Program-made: the position numbers and the translations under genes
In this document: in pieces, positions 16,827 to 25,175 of the stretch
Position numbering within the stretch: position 1 is the stretch's first letter
How the letters are laid out: every line of letters begins with the position of its first letter
Origin: Chitinophaga filiformis
GTDB taxonomy: Bacteria > Bacteroidota > Bacteroidia > Chitinophagales > Chitinophagaceae
Reading direction: 5' to 3'
Assembly (NCBI RefSeq): GCF_023100805.1
Contig: NZ_CP095855.1
Location: 1-64,000, forward strand
DNA: 64,000 nucleotides
The notes under the pieces: model-generated
What the model saw: the letters and a program-made list of their open reading frames with translations, nothing else
Databases searched by the model: none
What the model was told of the DNA's origin: nothing

Positions 16827-18372
16827 TGCCCCTACCTTTAAACTGACCGTTGCTGCCGTTGGCGTGATGTCCGACTTCGCGCATATCACGGTGTACAACG
16901 GTTTCCTGGAAGATATCGCAAGGGGGTATGAGCAACTGGATCTCACCTTGCCACAGGGGCTCTACAGCATTACCCTGAAGCTGGATGGCAACATCATCAA
17001 AGAGCATGTCCGGCTTACGGAAGACACCCGTTTTGAGATACCTACGCCACCGGTATACTCCTCTGTGGTGGCCGACCGCTTTGAATCTTCGCATGAGTAT
17101 TATACCCACAATGCACAGCATTGCAGCCGGGAACCTACCGTGGAGACAGGCACGACTGAAGGCGGCGCCATCTTTCTTTTCTTCCGGTATACGGACCTGG
17201 ATAAACGAAAAGAACTGAATACAGACCAGCATTCGCTGGGAGAAGGCTTCTCCCTGCTGGATGCAGACCGGCAGATATTATATCGCCTGCAGGGCAGTAA
17301 TATCCGGGAAGATACTGACACCGGCTGGTTGGCCTTTCATGCAGTACTGCCGGTAGGCATTTATTACCTGCACTACAGCGGATGCAAGTTCGAAGAAGGC
17401 AACGGACGGGCTACCGATATTCCTCCCAGGGAGATTCCGCTCCAGGTATTTAAGAGCAGCGACAGTTTGCAGGGATTGGCAGATAAATACTGGCAAACGC
17501 AGGTCTTCCTCACCTTCGGTTACGGTCCTATCTTCCCTTCCATGAGCGTATTTATTGCGCCCCGGCAACAGGGGTTCATCAACAACGATGAAGGCAATTA
17601 CCGCATAGATGGCCTTCGTCATAAATTCCATAACGGCGTTTATTACCTGCCCGAGAAAGTATTGCTGGAATTCGAAAAGGGACAGTGGGCCTCGCCTATG
17701 AAAGGCCTGCTGGCGGCATATGTCTATTTCAGCAGTCCTGAAACGAACAATGAGCTGTTGTTCAGGAATGTTGCACAGGACCTGCCTGCCCTCCTGGGAG
17801 AGGATACGCCGGACGTGAAAGCATTGCAGGTGATGGCGGCACAGTATTACAAAGATCCCATCCCGGAACTCACGCTCAGTGAGCCCTGTATGTTCCTGGC
17901 CGGCGTACGCGCCGTGATCAGGGCCTCCATTAAACATCCTGATATCATTGCGGAAGATAGCTTACTGGAAGACATCACCGACAAATTGTATTGCGATATG
18001 GTGTGGACTTCCTATCTGCCGGCGCCTATCCCCGAAGCAAAAGCGCAATTGGGAGATGCTACAGCCTGCGGCTCGCTGACAGACAGCATCTTTAACGTAG
18101 TGGAAAGGATCATTGGCAATGAAACATCGCCGGAAGAGATCGGAGAAAGATTATTGCAATCCCAGACTGTCAGCACGCTGTTGTATTACATTGATAAGCT
18201 GAATGACGATCTCAATGTGAATGATCTTGCCAACAGGCTGCAGATCCCTCCTAATGTGGTCAGAAAGACGATCAATCATATTCTGAGCTTCTCAGACAGC
18301 TTAAAGAATGCAAACAGCAAACCAGATCAGTTCAGCATCAGCAACATTAACAAACTAAAAAGCATCCAGTAA
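16816..18372 (+). CDS. Hypothetical protein between two caspase genes
   Basis: A 518-residue protein of unrecognised family, overlapping the caspase genes on both sides (11 bp upstream, 1 bp downstream), so the three are almost certainly co-translated. The N-terminal 75 residues look like a small beta-sandwich (ITVYNG, DLTLPQGLYSITLKLDG), similar in style to the tail of the first caspase. A second beta-rich block follows (about 110-225). Residues about 295-420 are helical (MKGLLAAYVYFSS, VAQDLPALLGEDTPDVKAL), and the C-terminus is helical and perhaps DNA-binding-like (DLANRLQIPPNVVRKTINHI). No signal peptide. It could be a substrate, scaffold or sensor for the caspases; this is inference. Confidence 0.85.
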   Translation: MNSNAPTFKLTVAAVGVMSDFAHITVYNGFLEDIARGYEQLDLTLPQGLYSITLKLDGNIIKEHVRLTEDTRFEIPTPPVYSSVVADRFESSHEYYTHNAQHCSREPTVETGTTEGGAIFLFFRYTDLDKRKELNTDQHSLGEGFSLLDADRQILYRLQGSNIREDTDTGWLAFHAVLPVGIYYLHYSGCKFEEGNGRATDIPPREIPLQVFKSSDSLQGLADKYWQTQVFLTFGYGPIFPSMSVFIAPRQQGFINNDEGNYRIDGLRHKFHNGVYYLPEKVLLEFEKGQWASPMKGLLAAYVYFSSPETNNELLFRNVAQDLPALLGEDTPDVKALQVMAAQYYKDPIPELTLSEPCMFLAGVRAVIRASIKHPDIIAEDSLLEDITDKLYCDMVWTSYLPAPIPEAKAQLGDATACGSLTDSIFNVVERIIGNETSPEEIGERLLQSQTVSTLLYYIDKLNDDLNVNDLANRLQIPPNVVRKTINHILSFSDSLKNANSKPDQFSISNINKLKSIQ

Positions 18373-19229
18373 TGACACCACAAAGCTATGCGCTGCATAT
18401 CGGCTTGAATGCAGTGAACCCTGACGGCTATGAAGGCTGGGACGGCGAGCTCTTTGCCTGCGAGAACGACGCGGCGGTGTACAAGGCGATCGCTGAAAAG
18501 GCGGGTTTCCAATCCATCTACTCACTCCTTACCAAAGAGGCCACGTCTCAAAACGTGCTGCAACACCTGCAAAAAGCGGCCAGCCAGCTGCAATCGGGCG
18601 ATATACTCCTGCTCACCTATTCAGGACATGGCGGTTCTATTATAGATACCAACCAGGATGAAACCAACAACTTTGGCGAGATGGACGGCTTCGATGAAAC
18701 CTGGTGCCTGTACGACCGGCAGCTGATAGACGATGAGCTGTTCGACTGCTTCAGCAGGTTCAAACCCGGCGTACGCATATTGATATTCTCCGACAGCTGT
18801 CACTCCGGCTCTGTAGCCAAAGCAGCAGAACCGCTTAGCACCACGCTTGATCCTGCTACTTATACCCGCGCCCGTGAAGCGCCGCTGGATGTGTTGAGCC
18901 GTACCTACAACAAACATAAAAGCGAATATGATGGCATACAGGCGCAACTCAGCGCCGGTCCGGCAGATATTGCTGCTTACGTGGTGCAGTTTGGCGCCTG
19001 CCAGGACGACGAACTGGCGATGGAAGTATGGGGCAATGGCATGTTCACGGCAAAGGTGCAGGAGGTGATGCAAGAAGAGATCAACAGTTATACAGACCTG
19101 TTTATTGCCATTAAAAAAAGCTTTTCTGCCCAACAGCATCCTAACTTGTTCCATTACGGGAATAAGACCTACGACTTCCTGGCGCAGGCGCCTTTCAGCA
19201 TACAGCCACTTGTAGGAACACAGGGATAA
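18372..19229 (+). CDS. Type I metacaspase-like caspase-family protease
   Basis: A 285-residue caspase-fold protease distinct from the one at 15687. It starts YALHIGLNAVNPDGYEGWDG and has ACENDAAVYKAIAEKAGF, the usual metacaspase opening. The catalytic His is His86 in YSGHGGSI and the Cys is Cys143 in SDSCHSGS. The acidic stretch between (NQDETNNFGEMDGFDETWCL) is the segment that precedes the substrate pocket and binds calcium in metacaspases. It has no prodomain or signal peptide. The start overlaps the previous stop (TAATG). Confidence 0.92.
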   Translation: MTPQSYALHIGLNAVNPDGYEGWDGELFACENDAAVYKAIAEKAGFQSIYSLLTKEATSQNVLQHLQKAASQLQSGDILLLTYSGHGGSIIDTNQDETNNFGEMDGFDETWCLYDRQLIDDELFDCFSRFKPGVRILIFSDSCHSGSVAKAAEPLSTTLDPATYTRAREAPLDVLSRTYNKHKSEYDGIQAQLSAGPADIAAYVVQFGACQDDELAMEVWGNGMFTAKVQEVMQEEINSYTDLFIAIKKSFSAQQHPNLFHYGNKTYDFLAQAPFSIQPLVGTQG

Positions 19230-19230
19230 G

Positions 19231-19374
19231 GTTTGCAAACAGCCGATGCACGCAGGCCTGACAACCATAGCGCCCCGAGCATCCTGAATGGCACGAGCCA
19301 AAGTTTGCAAAAAGCTGATGCACGCAGGCTTGACAGTTACAGTTCCATAGTCTTCCTGAACGGTACGGATCATG
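19231..19374. repeat. Diverged 72-bp direct repeat, two copies
   Basis: GTTTGCAAACAGCCGATGCA at 19231 and GTTTGCAAAAAGCTGATGCA at 19303 begin two units with a 72-bp offset. Similarity continues through CGCAGGCYTGACA and, more weakly, ATCCTGAATGGCACG / TTCCTGAACGGTACG. They lie between the metacaspase stop and a shared terminator. No gene is apparent. Confidence 0.65.
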
Positions 19375-19403
19375 GACCCTGATCCAATACAATGTGGTGG
19401 CAT

Positions 19404-19442
19404 AAAAAATCCGGAAGCGGCACAGGGCTGCTTCCGGATTTT
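19404..19442. terminator. Bidirectional terminator between metacaspase and M28 peptidase genes
   Basis: Stem AAAATCCGGAAGC / GCTTCCGGATTTT with a short loop is flanked by A-runs and T-runs on both sides. It sits between two convergent genes and can serve both strands. Confidence 0.85.
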
Positions 19443-19458
19443 CAACGCTATATAATTT

Positions 19459-21099
19459 CTATCGTTTCGATTTGAATTCAGAGCCTTCTTTCCATTTCGG
19501 GAATTTATCTTCATTCGACAAGGTCTGGCCTACATCGAACAGGAAGCGCACATCTTCCACCATTCCTGACAATTCCCAGCTGGGATCCATCTGGTCGAAA
19601 GGGGAATGATAATGATCGCGGCCGTACATGGTGGCATGATCGGGTGCCCAGGCAGAATCGTGCATTAGGGATTTGGTGCCGCTACCGGGATATAACGCTG
19701 GGATACCGACTTTCGCAAAATTGAAATGGTCGGAGCGGAAGAACCAGCCCCCCGAAGGATTGGCTTCAGGTACCAGGAAGCGGCCCTGTTTTTCGGCCGA
19801 TCTGGCGGCATAATCGTCCAGCTCAGATTGTCCCTTACCGATGATCGTAATGTCTTTGGTACGCCCGAAGAAGTTCAGCACGTCCATATTGATGTCCGCA
19901 ACGGTCGATTTAACAGGGAAGATGGGATGTGCCGCATAATATTCGGAGCCCAACAGGCCCTGTTCCTCTCCTGTTAATGCCAGGAATAACACCGAGCGTT
20001 TAGGCGCCTGTTTCAGCTTGGAAAAGGCCGTTGCAAGCTGCAGGAGGCCAGCTACACCGGAAGCATTATCCAGCGCACCATTGTAGATAGAATCGCCTTT
20101 TACAGCTTCTCCGATGCCCAGGTGATCCCAATGGGCGGAGTAGATGATATATTCATTTTTCCTGTCTGTACCGGGCAGCAGGGCGGCCACGTTGTGGGAA
20201 ACGGATTTACGGATCTTGTTCTGCAATGCCAGGGAGGCCTTCACATTTAAGGGGACCGGTTTAAACCCGGGGCGTTTAGCCTGGTTCATGATACTGTCGG
20301 GCACACCTGCCAGCTGAAACAGTTTTTCGGCAGATTCCTGGGTCAGCCAGCCTTCGATGGCGGCGCGGCTCTTATTATCGTCGGGCGTCTGCAGGTCCAG
20401 TTTAGGCTTTGACCAGCCGCTGCGAACTACTGTCCAGCCATAGCTGGCAGGCAACACGTCATGAATGATGAGGATACCTGCCGCCCCCTGACGGGCTGCC
20501 TCTTCAAATTTATAGGTCCAGCGGCCGTAATAGGTCATGGTATGGGTCTTGCCTTTGAACAGGGTGCTGTCATAAAACCCGGGATCATTCACCATTACCA
20601 CCACGGTCTTACCTTTTACGTCCAGTCCCGCGTAGTCGTTCCAGTTGTACTCAGGCGCCACGATACCGAAACCGGCAAACACCATTTCTGAATTGTTGAT
20701 GGCCACCCGTTCCTGTACATGTTTGGTACCTGCCACGAACTGATCGAGGTAACTGAGTTTCAGTTCACCGCTCTTACCATTTATGCGCAGGTCGCCTTCC
20801 GGCACGGACCTGATCTCCACCATCGGCACTTCCTGGAGGAAACTGGTATCATTCCCTGGTTGCAAGCCTATTTCCTTAAACCGTTTTATGAGGTAGGCCA
20901 GCGTTTTCTCTTCCCCGATGGTAAAGGGCTTACGTCCCTGGAATTCGTCGGAGGCAAGTACAGCAATATCCTTTGCCAATCCGGCTGAATCGATGGCTTT
21001 AATAGCAGTTGAATCGTCGGCAGTACCGGCCTGTCTGGTGCCCGGGTTACAGGCTGCAAGTGCCAGTGTTGTACATAAGAGCAGGTTCTTCATCAGCAA
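19459..21099 (-). CDS. M28-family zinc aminopeptidase lipoprotein with PA domain
   Basis: An exported metallopeptidase of 546 residues. Lipoprotein signal LLLCTTLALAACNP with the acceptor Cys. A protease-associated (PA) insert lies about 130-290 (VAPEYNWNDYAGLDVKGKTV). The M28 catalytic core shows all expected zinc ligands and the catalytic Glu: SAHWDH, GALDNASG, LTGEEQGLLG, DINMD and RSDHFNFAKVGIP. An in-frame ATG two codons later (21093) is an equally good start. Likely role is release of amino acids from periplasmic or extracellular peptides. It is transcribed convergently with the caspase operon. Confidence 0.94.
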   Translation of the reverse strand: MLMKNLLLCTTLALAACNPGTRQAGTADDSTAIKAIDSAGLAKDIAVLASDEFQGRKPFTIGEEKTLAYLIKRFKEIGLQPGNDTSFLQEVPMVEIRSVPEGDLRINGKSGELKLSYLDQFVAGTKHVQERVAINNSEMVFAGFGIVAPEYNWNDYAGLDVKGKTVVVMVNDPGFYDSTLFKGKTHTMTYYGRWTYKFEEAARQGAAGILIIHDVLPASYGWTVVRSGWSKPKLDLQTPDDNKSRAAIEGWLTQESAEKLFQLAGVPDSIMNQAKRPGFKPVPLNVKASLALQNKIRKSVSHNVAALLPGTDRKNEYIIYSAHWDHLGIGEAVKGDSIYNGALDNASGVAGLLQLATAFSKLKQAPKRSVLFLALTGEEQGLLGSEYYAAHPIFPVKSTVADINMDVLNFFGRTKDITIIGKGQSELDDYAARSAEKQGRFLVPEANPSGGWFFRSDHFNFAKVGIPALYPGSGTKSLMHDSAWAPDHATMYGRDHYHSPFDQMDPSWELSGMVEDVRFLFDVGQTLSNEDKFPKWKEGSEFKSKR

Positions 21100-21307
21100 G
21101 TTGTATTTCCTTAAAGATATTCAAATTATCTTCAACCTGTTCCCTTGGGCTATTTGCAGGTGCAGTTCTCTCTTTGAATAAATAATTATAAGTTTGCCGC
21201 CAAACCGGTTAATCGTTCTGTTCTGTTAACAAAGACACGTTATAGAAAACAGCTCTCACGGAGCTACACCAAACAACAATGGATCGATGCCCCTTAAATG
21301 TTAATTT

Positions 21308-22357
21308 ATGCAATATTTCGCAGAGAGATTAAAAGCGCTACGCAAGAGCCATGGTCTGTCCCTGCAGGATCTCGCTGATAAATGCGATCATACGGTCAGC
21401 AAACAGGCGCTGAGCAAATATGAGGCGGGCGTTATGCAGCCTTCCCGCAAAATATTAGACATTCTCGCAAAAGTATTAAAGGTAAGGGTCAGCTATTTTG
21501 ACACGCAACCGATTTTCAAACTGCCTGCATTTGAGTTTAAGCGGAAAGGCGACATACCCGTAAAACAGCTGGAGAGTATCAGGGAAAAAGTAAAGGATAT
21601 GTTCGAGCGTTATCTGCAGGTAGAATCCCTGCTCGCCATCCAGTTTAAGTTCAGCAATCCTGTAAGGCCTATCCCTGTAGCCGATGAACTGGCAGCGGCG
21701 GATGTTGCCACCAAATTACTCAATAAGTGGGACCTGGGATGGGGCGCCCTCCACAATGTGAGCGGCATGCTGGAAAGCAAAGGCCTTCGTGTGATCGAGG
21801 TAGAATCACCGGCCATCTTCGACGGCTTAAGCACCTATGTGGGAAAGATACCCGTCATTGTGCTGCATAAAGACCGGCCGGCCGATATCAAACGTTTTGC
21901 CGCGATGTACGAGCTGGGCCAGCTCGTGCTGAACATCACCGAAGGTGCAGACAGGCATAAGATCTGTGAGACCTTTGCAGCAGCGATGTTGTTGCCGGGG
22001 GATGCTTTGGAGACACATTTAGGCAACAAACGGATCGCCATTGCGCCGGGAGAATTGAGCACTATCAAAGAACAATATGGGCTGCCGATGGGGGCTATTA
22101 TGCAACAGGCAGTCTTCAAAGAGATCATCGACCGCAAAAATGCAAATGGCTTTTTTAAAATGCTTGCAGATAATGCTGATGAAACAGGCCTCGGCGTTTA
22201 CACCGGCCAGGAAAAAACATACCGTTTTGAACGCATGGTATACCGGCTAGTAGCAGAAGATATCATTGATGTGGAGAAGGCGGCTGATCTTACCGGGAGA
22301 TCGGTGGAAGAGCTACAGCGGGAAATAGAGGTGTTTGAGGCCGTGGCGCAGGAGTAA
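21308..22357 (+). CDS. XRE-family regulator with degenerate IrrE/ImmA-like domain
   Basis: A 349-residue protein. The N-terminal XRE helix-turn-helix (about 5-62) is RLKALRKSHGLSLQDLADKC and VSKQALSKYEAGVMQPSRK. The middle (about 120-300) follows the ImmA/IrrE (DUF955) fold with FAAMYELGQLVLNI and ETFAAAMLLPGDAL. The usual zinc motif HExGH is here Tyr201-Glu-Leu-Gly-Gln205, so both metal-binding His residues are missing and peptidase activity is not expected. It probably acts as a transcriptional regulator whose domain senses a ligand or partner. Divergent from the M28 gene. Confidence 0.88.
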   Translation: MQYFAERLKALRKSHGLSLQDLADKCDHTVSKQALSKYEAGVMQPSRKILDILAKVLKVRVSYFDTQPIFKLPAFEFKRKGDIPVKQLESIREKVKDMFERYLQVESLLAIQFKFSNPVRPIPVADELAAADVATKLLNKWDLGWGALHNVSGMLESKGLRVIEVESPAIFDGLSTYVGKIPVIVLHKDRPADIKRFAAMYELGQLVLNITEGADRHKICETFAAAMLLPGDALETHLGNKRIAIAPGELSTIKEQYGLPMGAIMQQAVFKEIIDRKNANGFFKMLADNADETGLGVYTGQEKTYRFERMVYRLVAEDIIDVEKAADLTGRSVEELQREIEVFEAVAQE

Positions 22358-22397
22358 GCATATGTAAGGAAAGATATGAGGCTGACCAAACAGTAAA

Positions 22398-22547
22398 ATG
22401 AAGACTTTGAGATTCATTTAAACGATAATCGGCCCCCATAGGCACCCAAACAAAAAGGGGCTGACCAATACTTTGGGTTAGCCCCCTTTTGTTTGGATAC
22501 CTGATGGAAACAAGTGAAGGTGTAAGTGATTCTCAAAGCCTTCGTTT
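22398..22547. repeat. ~150-bp inverted-repeat element containing a strong hairpin
   Basis: The outer arms AATGAAGACTTTGAGATTCA (about 22398) and TGATTCTCAAAGCCTTCGTT (about 22528) are near-complementary over about 24 bp. Inside, CAAACAAAAAGGGGCT and TAGCCCCCTTTTTGTTTG form a second stem. It may be a small MITE-like element or a complex terminator for the XRE gene. The interval 22358-22650 has no gene. Confidence 0.55.
22449..22496 (+). terminator. Strong hairpin, likely terminator of the XRE regulator
   Basis: AACAAAAAGGGGCT pairs with AGCCCCCTTTTTGTT around a 16-base loop, about 90 bases after the regulator stop. The stem includes the T-tract; it can act on either strand. Confidence 0.55.
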
Positions 22548-22650
22548 ATTTTGATACACCCACCTCTTTTGTTCGGGTACTTGTACAGAGACGGTTAAGT
22601 ATATCGGCGATTTCCAGCGCCTGTTTGTTCTTTTCTGGCCTTCTCTTTTT

Positions 22651-23250
22651 TTAAGGCTGCAGCCCGCCGAAGTCATATACAACAGTTGGATCTTTCAATT
22701 TATTTTTGTCTTCGGTATATGGCACAATGAATACTGTCATCCGCCCTATTTTTTCCTTTTGTGTTTTTAGCGGAATCCTCCTGCCTTTAGGGTCTGCTTT
22801 GGCGAAGAATTCAGCTGTATACATTCCCATTCGTAGTTCAGTAACGCCATCGTCTGTATCACTTTCCAGGTCGGTGTGGTTTACCAGCCAGCACACCATA
22901 TCCGTTCCTGAAAACGCTTCTGAGCGCGTAATCAGACTGGATTTAGGCACGAAATACCCTTTCGCCCCCCGCATTACTTCATTTTGTAAGATCGCAGGAT
23001 CATGTACATACCCATGTCTCGCCATCACCGAATCATACTCCTCAAAACAGAGTTTTGCATGCTCATACTTCCATTCAAAGCCCGATGTGGATGGTTCCAG
23101 GTGATGCGCAGCATACTGTTCACAGGCATCTCTAAGCAGCCTTGTGAAATTAGCTGGCGCCGGCGGTACAGCCTTAGGCTGCTGCCGGCAAGCTATCAAA
23201 CCAAAGAAAAACAGTAATACAATACTGAATAAATAAGTGCTCTTTTTCAT
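22651..23250 (-). CDS. Lipoprotein ending in YDFGGLQP
   Basis: A 199-residue exported lipoprotein (signal IVLLFFFGLIACRQQP with lipobox Cys). The family is unrecognised. The C-terminal part (TVFIVPYTEDKNK ... VVYDFGGLQP) is related to the protein at 14357-14872 and ends in the same octapeptide. The 5' contexts of both genes carry CCCCACA just before the ATG. It is monocistronic in appearance. Confidence 0.8.
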   Translation of the reverse strand: MKKSTYLFSIVLLFFFGLIACRQQPKAVPPAPANFTRLLRDACEQYAAHHLEPSTSGFEWKYEHAKLCFEEYDSVMARHGYVHDPAILQNEVMRGAKGYFVPKSSLITRSEAFSGTDMVCWLVNHTDLESDTDDGVTELRMGMYTAEFFAKADPKGRRIPLKTQKEKIGRMTVFIVPYTEDKNKLKDPTVVYDFGGLQP

Positions 23251-23468
23251 GCTGTGGGGTATTATGAGGTTATTGATAAAAGCAATTTAAAACACCTACA
23301 CCAACTCACAATGCTCACAACATAAATATGGGACATTCCACTTATATCCCGGGAAAAATCCCCTCCCTATATACCGCCTATTTCCCATTGTATGGCCCTG
23401 CCCACTGGCCTACCTTTGACTTAACACAATGCCCCTCGCAGCTATTCATCACATTCAACACTACTATT

Positions 23469-23639
23469 ATGGACCCAGCATTCATACAATCATATTTCGA
23501 CAGGTGCGATAAAAACACCATCAGGAAAATAATTACAAGCGCCATCAAAGCGCAGGAGCTGCCTGTCAGGATCCGGCCTATCATACCACAACGTAACCCC
23601 AACAAAAACACGAACAACAAAAAAAGCGTCGGCCGGTAG
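23469..23639 (+). CDS. Possible small basic protein (56 aa)
   Basis: A short frame MDPAFIQSYFDRCDKNTIRK... with a basic, Asn/Lys-rich tail. The longer frame back to 23328 looks non-coding at its start. No family recognised. The 3' end overlaps the hairpin that terminates the opposite gene, so it may be spurious. Confidence 0.3.
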   Translation: MDPAFIQSYFDRCDKNTIRKIITSAIKAQELPVRIRPIIPQRNPNKNTNNKKSVGR

Positions 23640-23652
23640 CTGACGCTTTTTT
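23621..23652 (-). terminator. Terminator of the PepSY gene
   Basis: Read on the minus strand, AAAAAGCGTC and GACGCTTTTTT form a stem with a GC-rich loop followed by a T-run, 20 bases past the PepSY stop. Confidence 0.75.
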
Positions 23653-23671
23653 CATAATATCTAAATATTTA

Positions 23672-24967
23672 TCAGTTGTTCCTCACAGGAGGAACATTCG
23701 TTGTTAGCCCTCCCTTGTTATCAACGTAAAGCTTACTGCCCATTTGCCCCTGTTTTCTTTTCCGGTGATGTTGACTGCTTTTATCCTTCCTCCCCTTATT
23801 CCACCATACCAGGAAGCCGGTTACAGGCAGGCTGGCGCAGATGAGGCTTGCAAAGAAAGCCAGGATCTTTCCCGGCAGACCGGCAATGGCGCCCACGTGA
23901 ATGTCGTAGTTCATGCCAATCAGCTGTTCGCCTGCATTCCTGTCTTTCGCTGTTTCATGCAGGAGCAGCTTACCACTGTGCTGATCGAACTGCAGATCGT
24001 CCCGGTCATAATAGGTCTCCTTTCCCCAGTAGGCAGACATGCTGATGGTTGCCGTATTGTTATTCGGTGTGGCATATACACCAATGCGTTTTGCATTCGG
24101 GAATTGCTGTACCGCTGTGGCATAAGCCACATCCAGCGGATTAGTGCCGGCCGGTGGCAGTGCTAAAGTATCTGACTGCACTTCCTTATGCTGGGGCGGT
24201 GTAATGCTGCGGGATGCTACCACATAAACGGTAGCCTGGAACCATTTAAAGGCCCATACCATGCCGGTCAATGCCAATACCAGGGCTATGAGCAAGGCAT
24301 AGAAACCTAGTACATTATGCAGGTCATAATTCACGCGTTTAAAATTGCCTGACCATTTTATTTTGAAGCTTTGCTCGCGTGTCTTCTTTGTCCATTTCTT
24401 CGGCCACCAGAGTATGAGGCCTGTGATCAGGAGAATGACGAAGATGAAGGTTGCCCATCCTACTATCGGCTGACCATATTTCGTATTCAGGAGTAAACTC
24501 CAGTGCAGGTATTTTACGATCACAAAGAAATCACGTTTCAGGTCATGCACTGCTGTTACATTACCCGTGTAGGGATCTACATATGCGGCTTTATAATACG
24601 CCGTAGCGCCAAAGATGGTGAGGGCATTTTCATCGCCTTCGGCATAGCTTAGGAACTCCCAGGCCCGGTCGGGCGTTCTGTAAGTAAACACACTGCGGAT
24701 GGGATATTCCTTTCCCAAAGCAACCTGTGCCTTTTCCTGCAGTACGCTCAAGGGCAATGTTGGTGTATGGTGTGCTGTAACGAACAACTCATCATGATGT
24801 ACCCATTCGTTGATCTCTTTCTGGAACACGAAAATGCAACCGGTAATGCTGACGATCAGCACGATGATGCCGGACGTTAGTCCCAGCCAGAGATGCAGCC
24901 AGGCATTGAGTTGCTTTCCCAGAGATTTCCCTTTTTTATTAATGTTGGTTTGTGTGTCGTTCCCCAT
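23672..24967 (-). CDS. PepSY-associated transmembrane protein
   Basis: Inner-membrane protein of about 431 residues in the PepSY_TM family (PiuB-like), often linked to siderophore or iron uptake and possibly ferric reductase activity. Four main membrane segments are visible: LWLGLTSGIIVLIVSITGCI, VGWATFIFVILLITGLILWW, VLGFYALLIALVLALTGMVW and LPGKILAFFASLICASLPVT. The first is followed by the family motif CIFVFQKEINEW and a periplasmic PepSY domain. The frame can start at 25024; the ATG at 24967 (MGNDTQTN) gives an N-terminus typical of the family. It is divergent from an AraC regulator that may control it. Confidence 0.9.
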   Translation of the reverse strand: MGNDTQTNINKKGKSLGKQLNAWLHLWLGLTSGIIVLIVSITGCIFVFQKEINEWVHHDELFVTAHHTPTLPLSVLQEKAQVALGKEYPIRSVFTYRTPDRAWEFLSYAEGDENALTIFGATAYYKAAYVDPYTGNVTAVHDLKRDFFVIVKYLHWSLLLNTKYGQPIVGWATFIFVILLITGLILWWPKKWTKKTREQSFKIKWSGNFKRVNYDLHNVLGFYALLIALVLALTGMVWAFKWFQATVYVVASRSITPPQHKEVQSDTLALPPAGTNPLDVAYATAVQQFPNAKRIGVYATPNNNTATISMSAYWGKETYYDRDDLQFDQHSGKLLLHETAKDRNAGEQLIGMNYDIHVGAIAGLPGKILAFFASLICASLPVTGFLVWWNKGRKDKSSQHHRKRKQGQMGSKLYVDNKGGLTTNVPPVRNN

Positions 24968-25175
24968 GGTTTCAGGCATTGGAAGTATTGCTTTACGGAA
25001 GGGCCTGGTCCCTTTTGAGTGCATGCAGGGTGTCCCTACCGGGCTAATACGCGAAGGTCGGGATGCCTAAAAAGATAATTAAGACAAAAAAGGAAAAGTA
25101 TTTACGCAAAACGGAAAAAAGAAATTATGAGACTGGTAGTGCCGTTGCAGTACTGTGTTCTAATTTGGTAGTACG

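Noticed and set aside
18621..19514. Minus-strand open frame of 297 codons opposite the metacaspase
   Set aside because: It crosses the terminator and the 72-bp repeat and overlaps the M28 stop; the opposite strand carries clear catalytic motifs.
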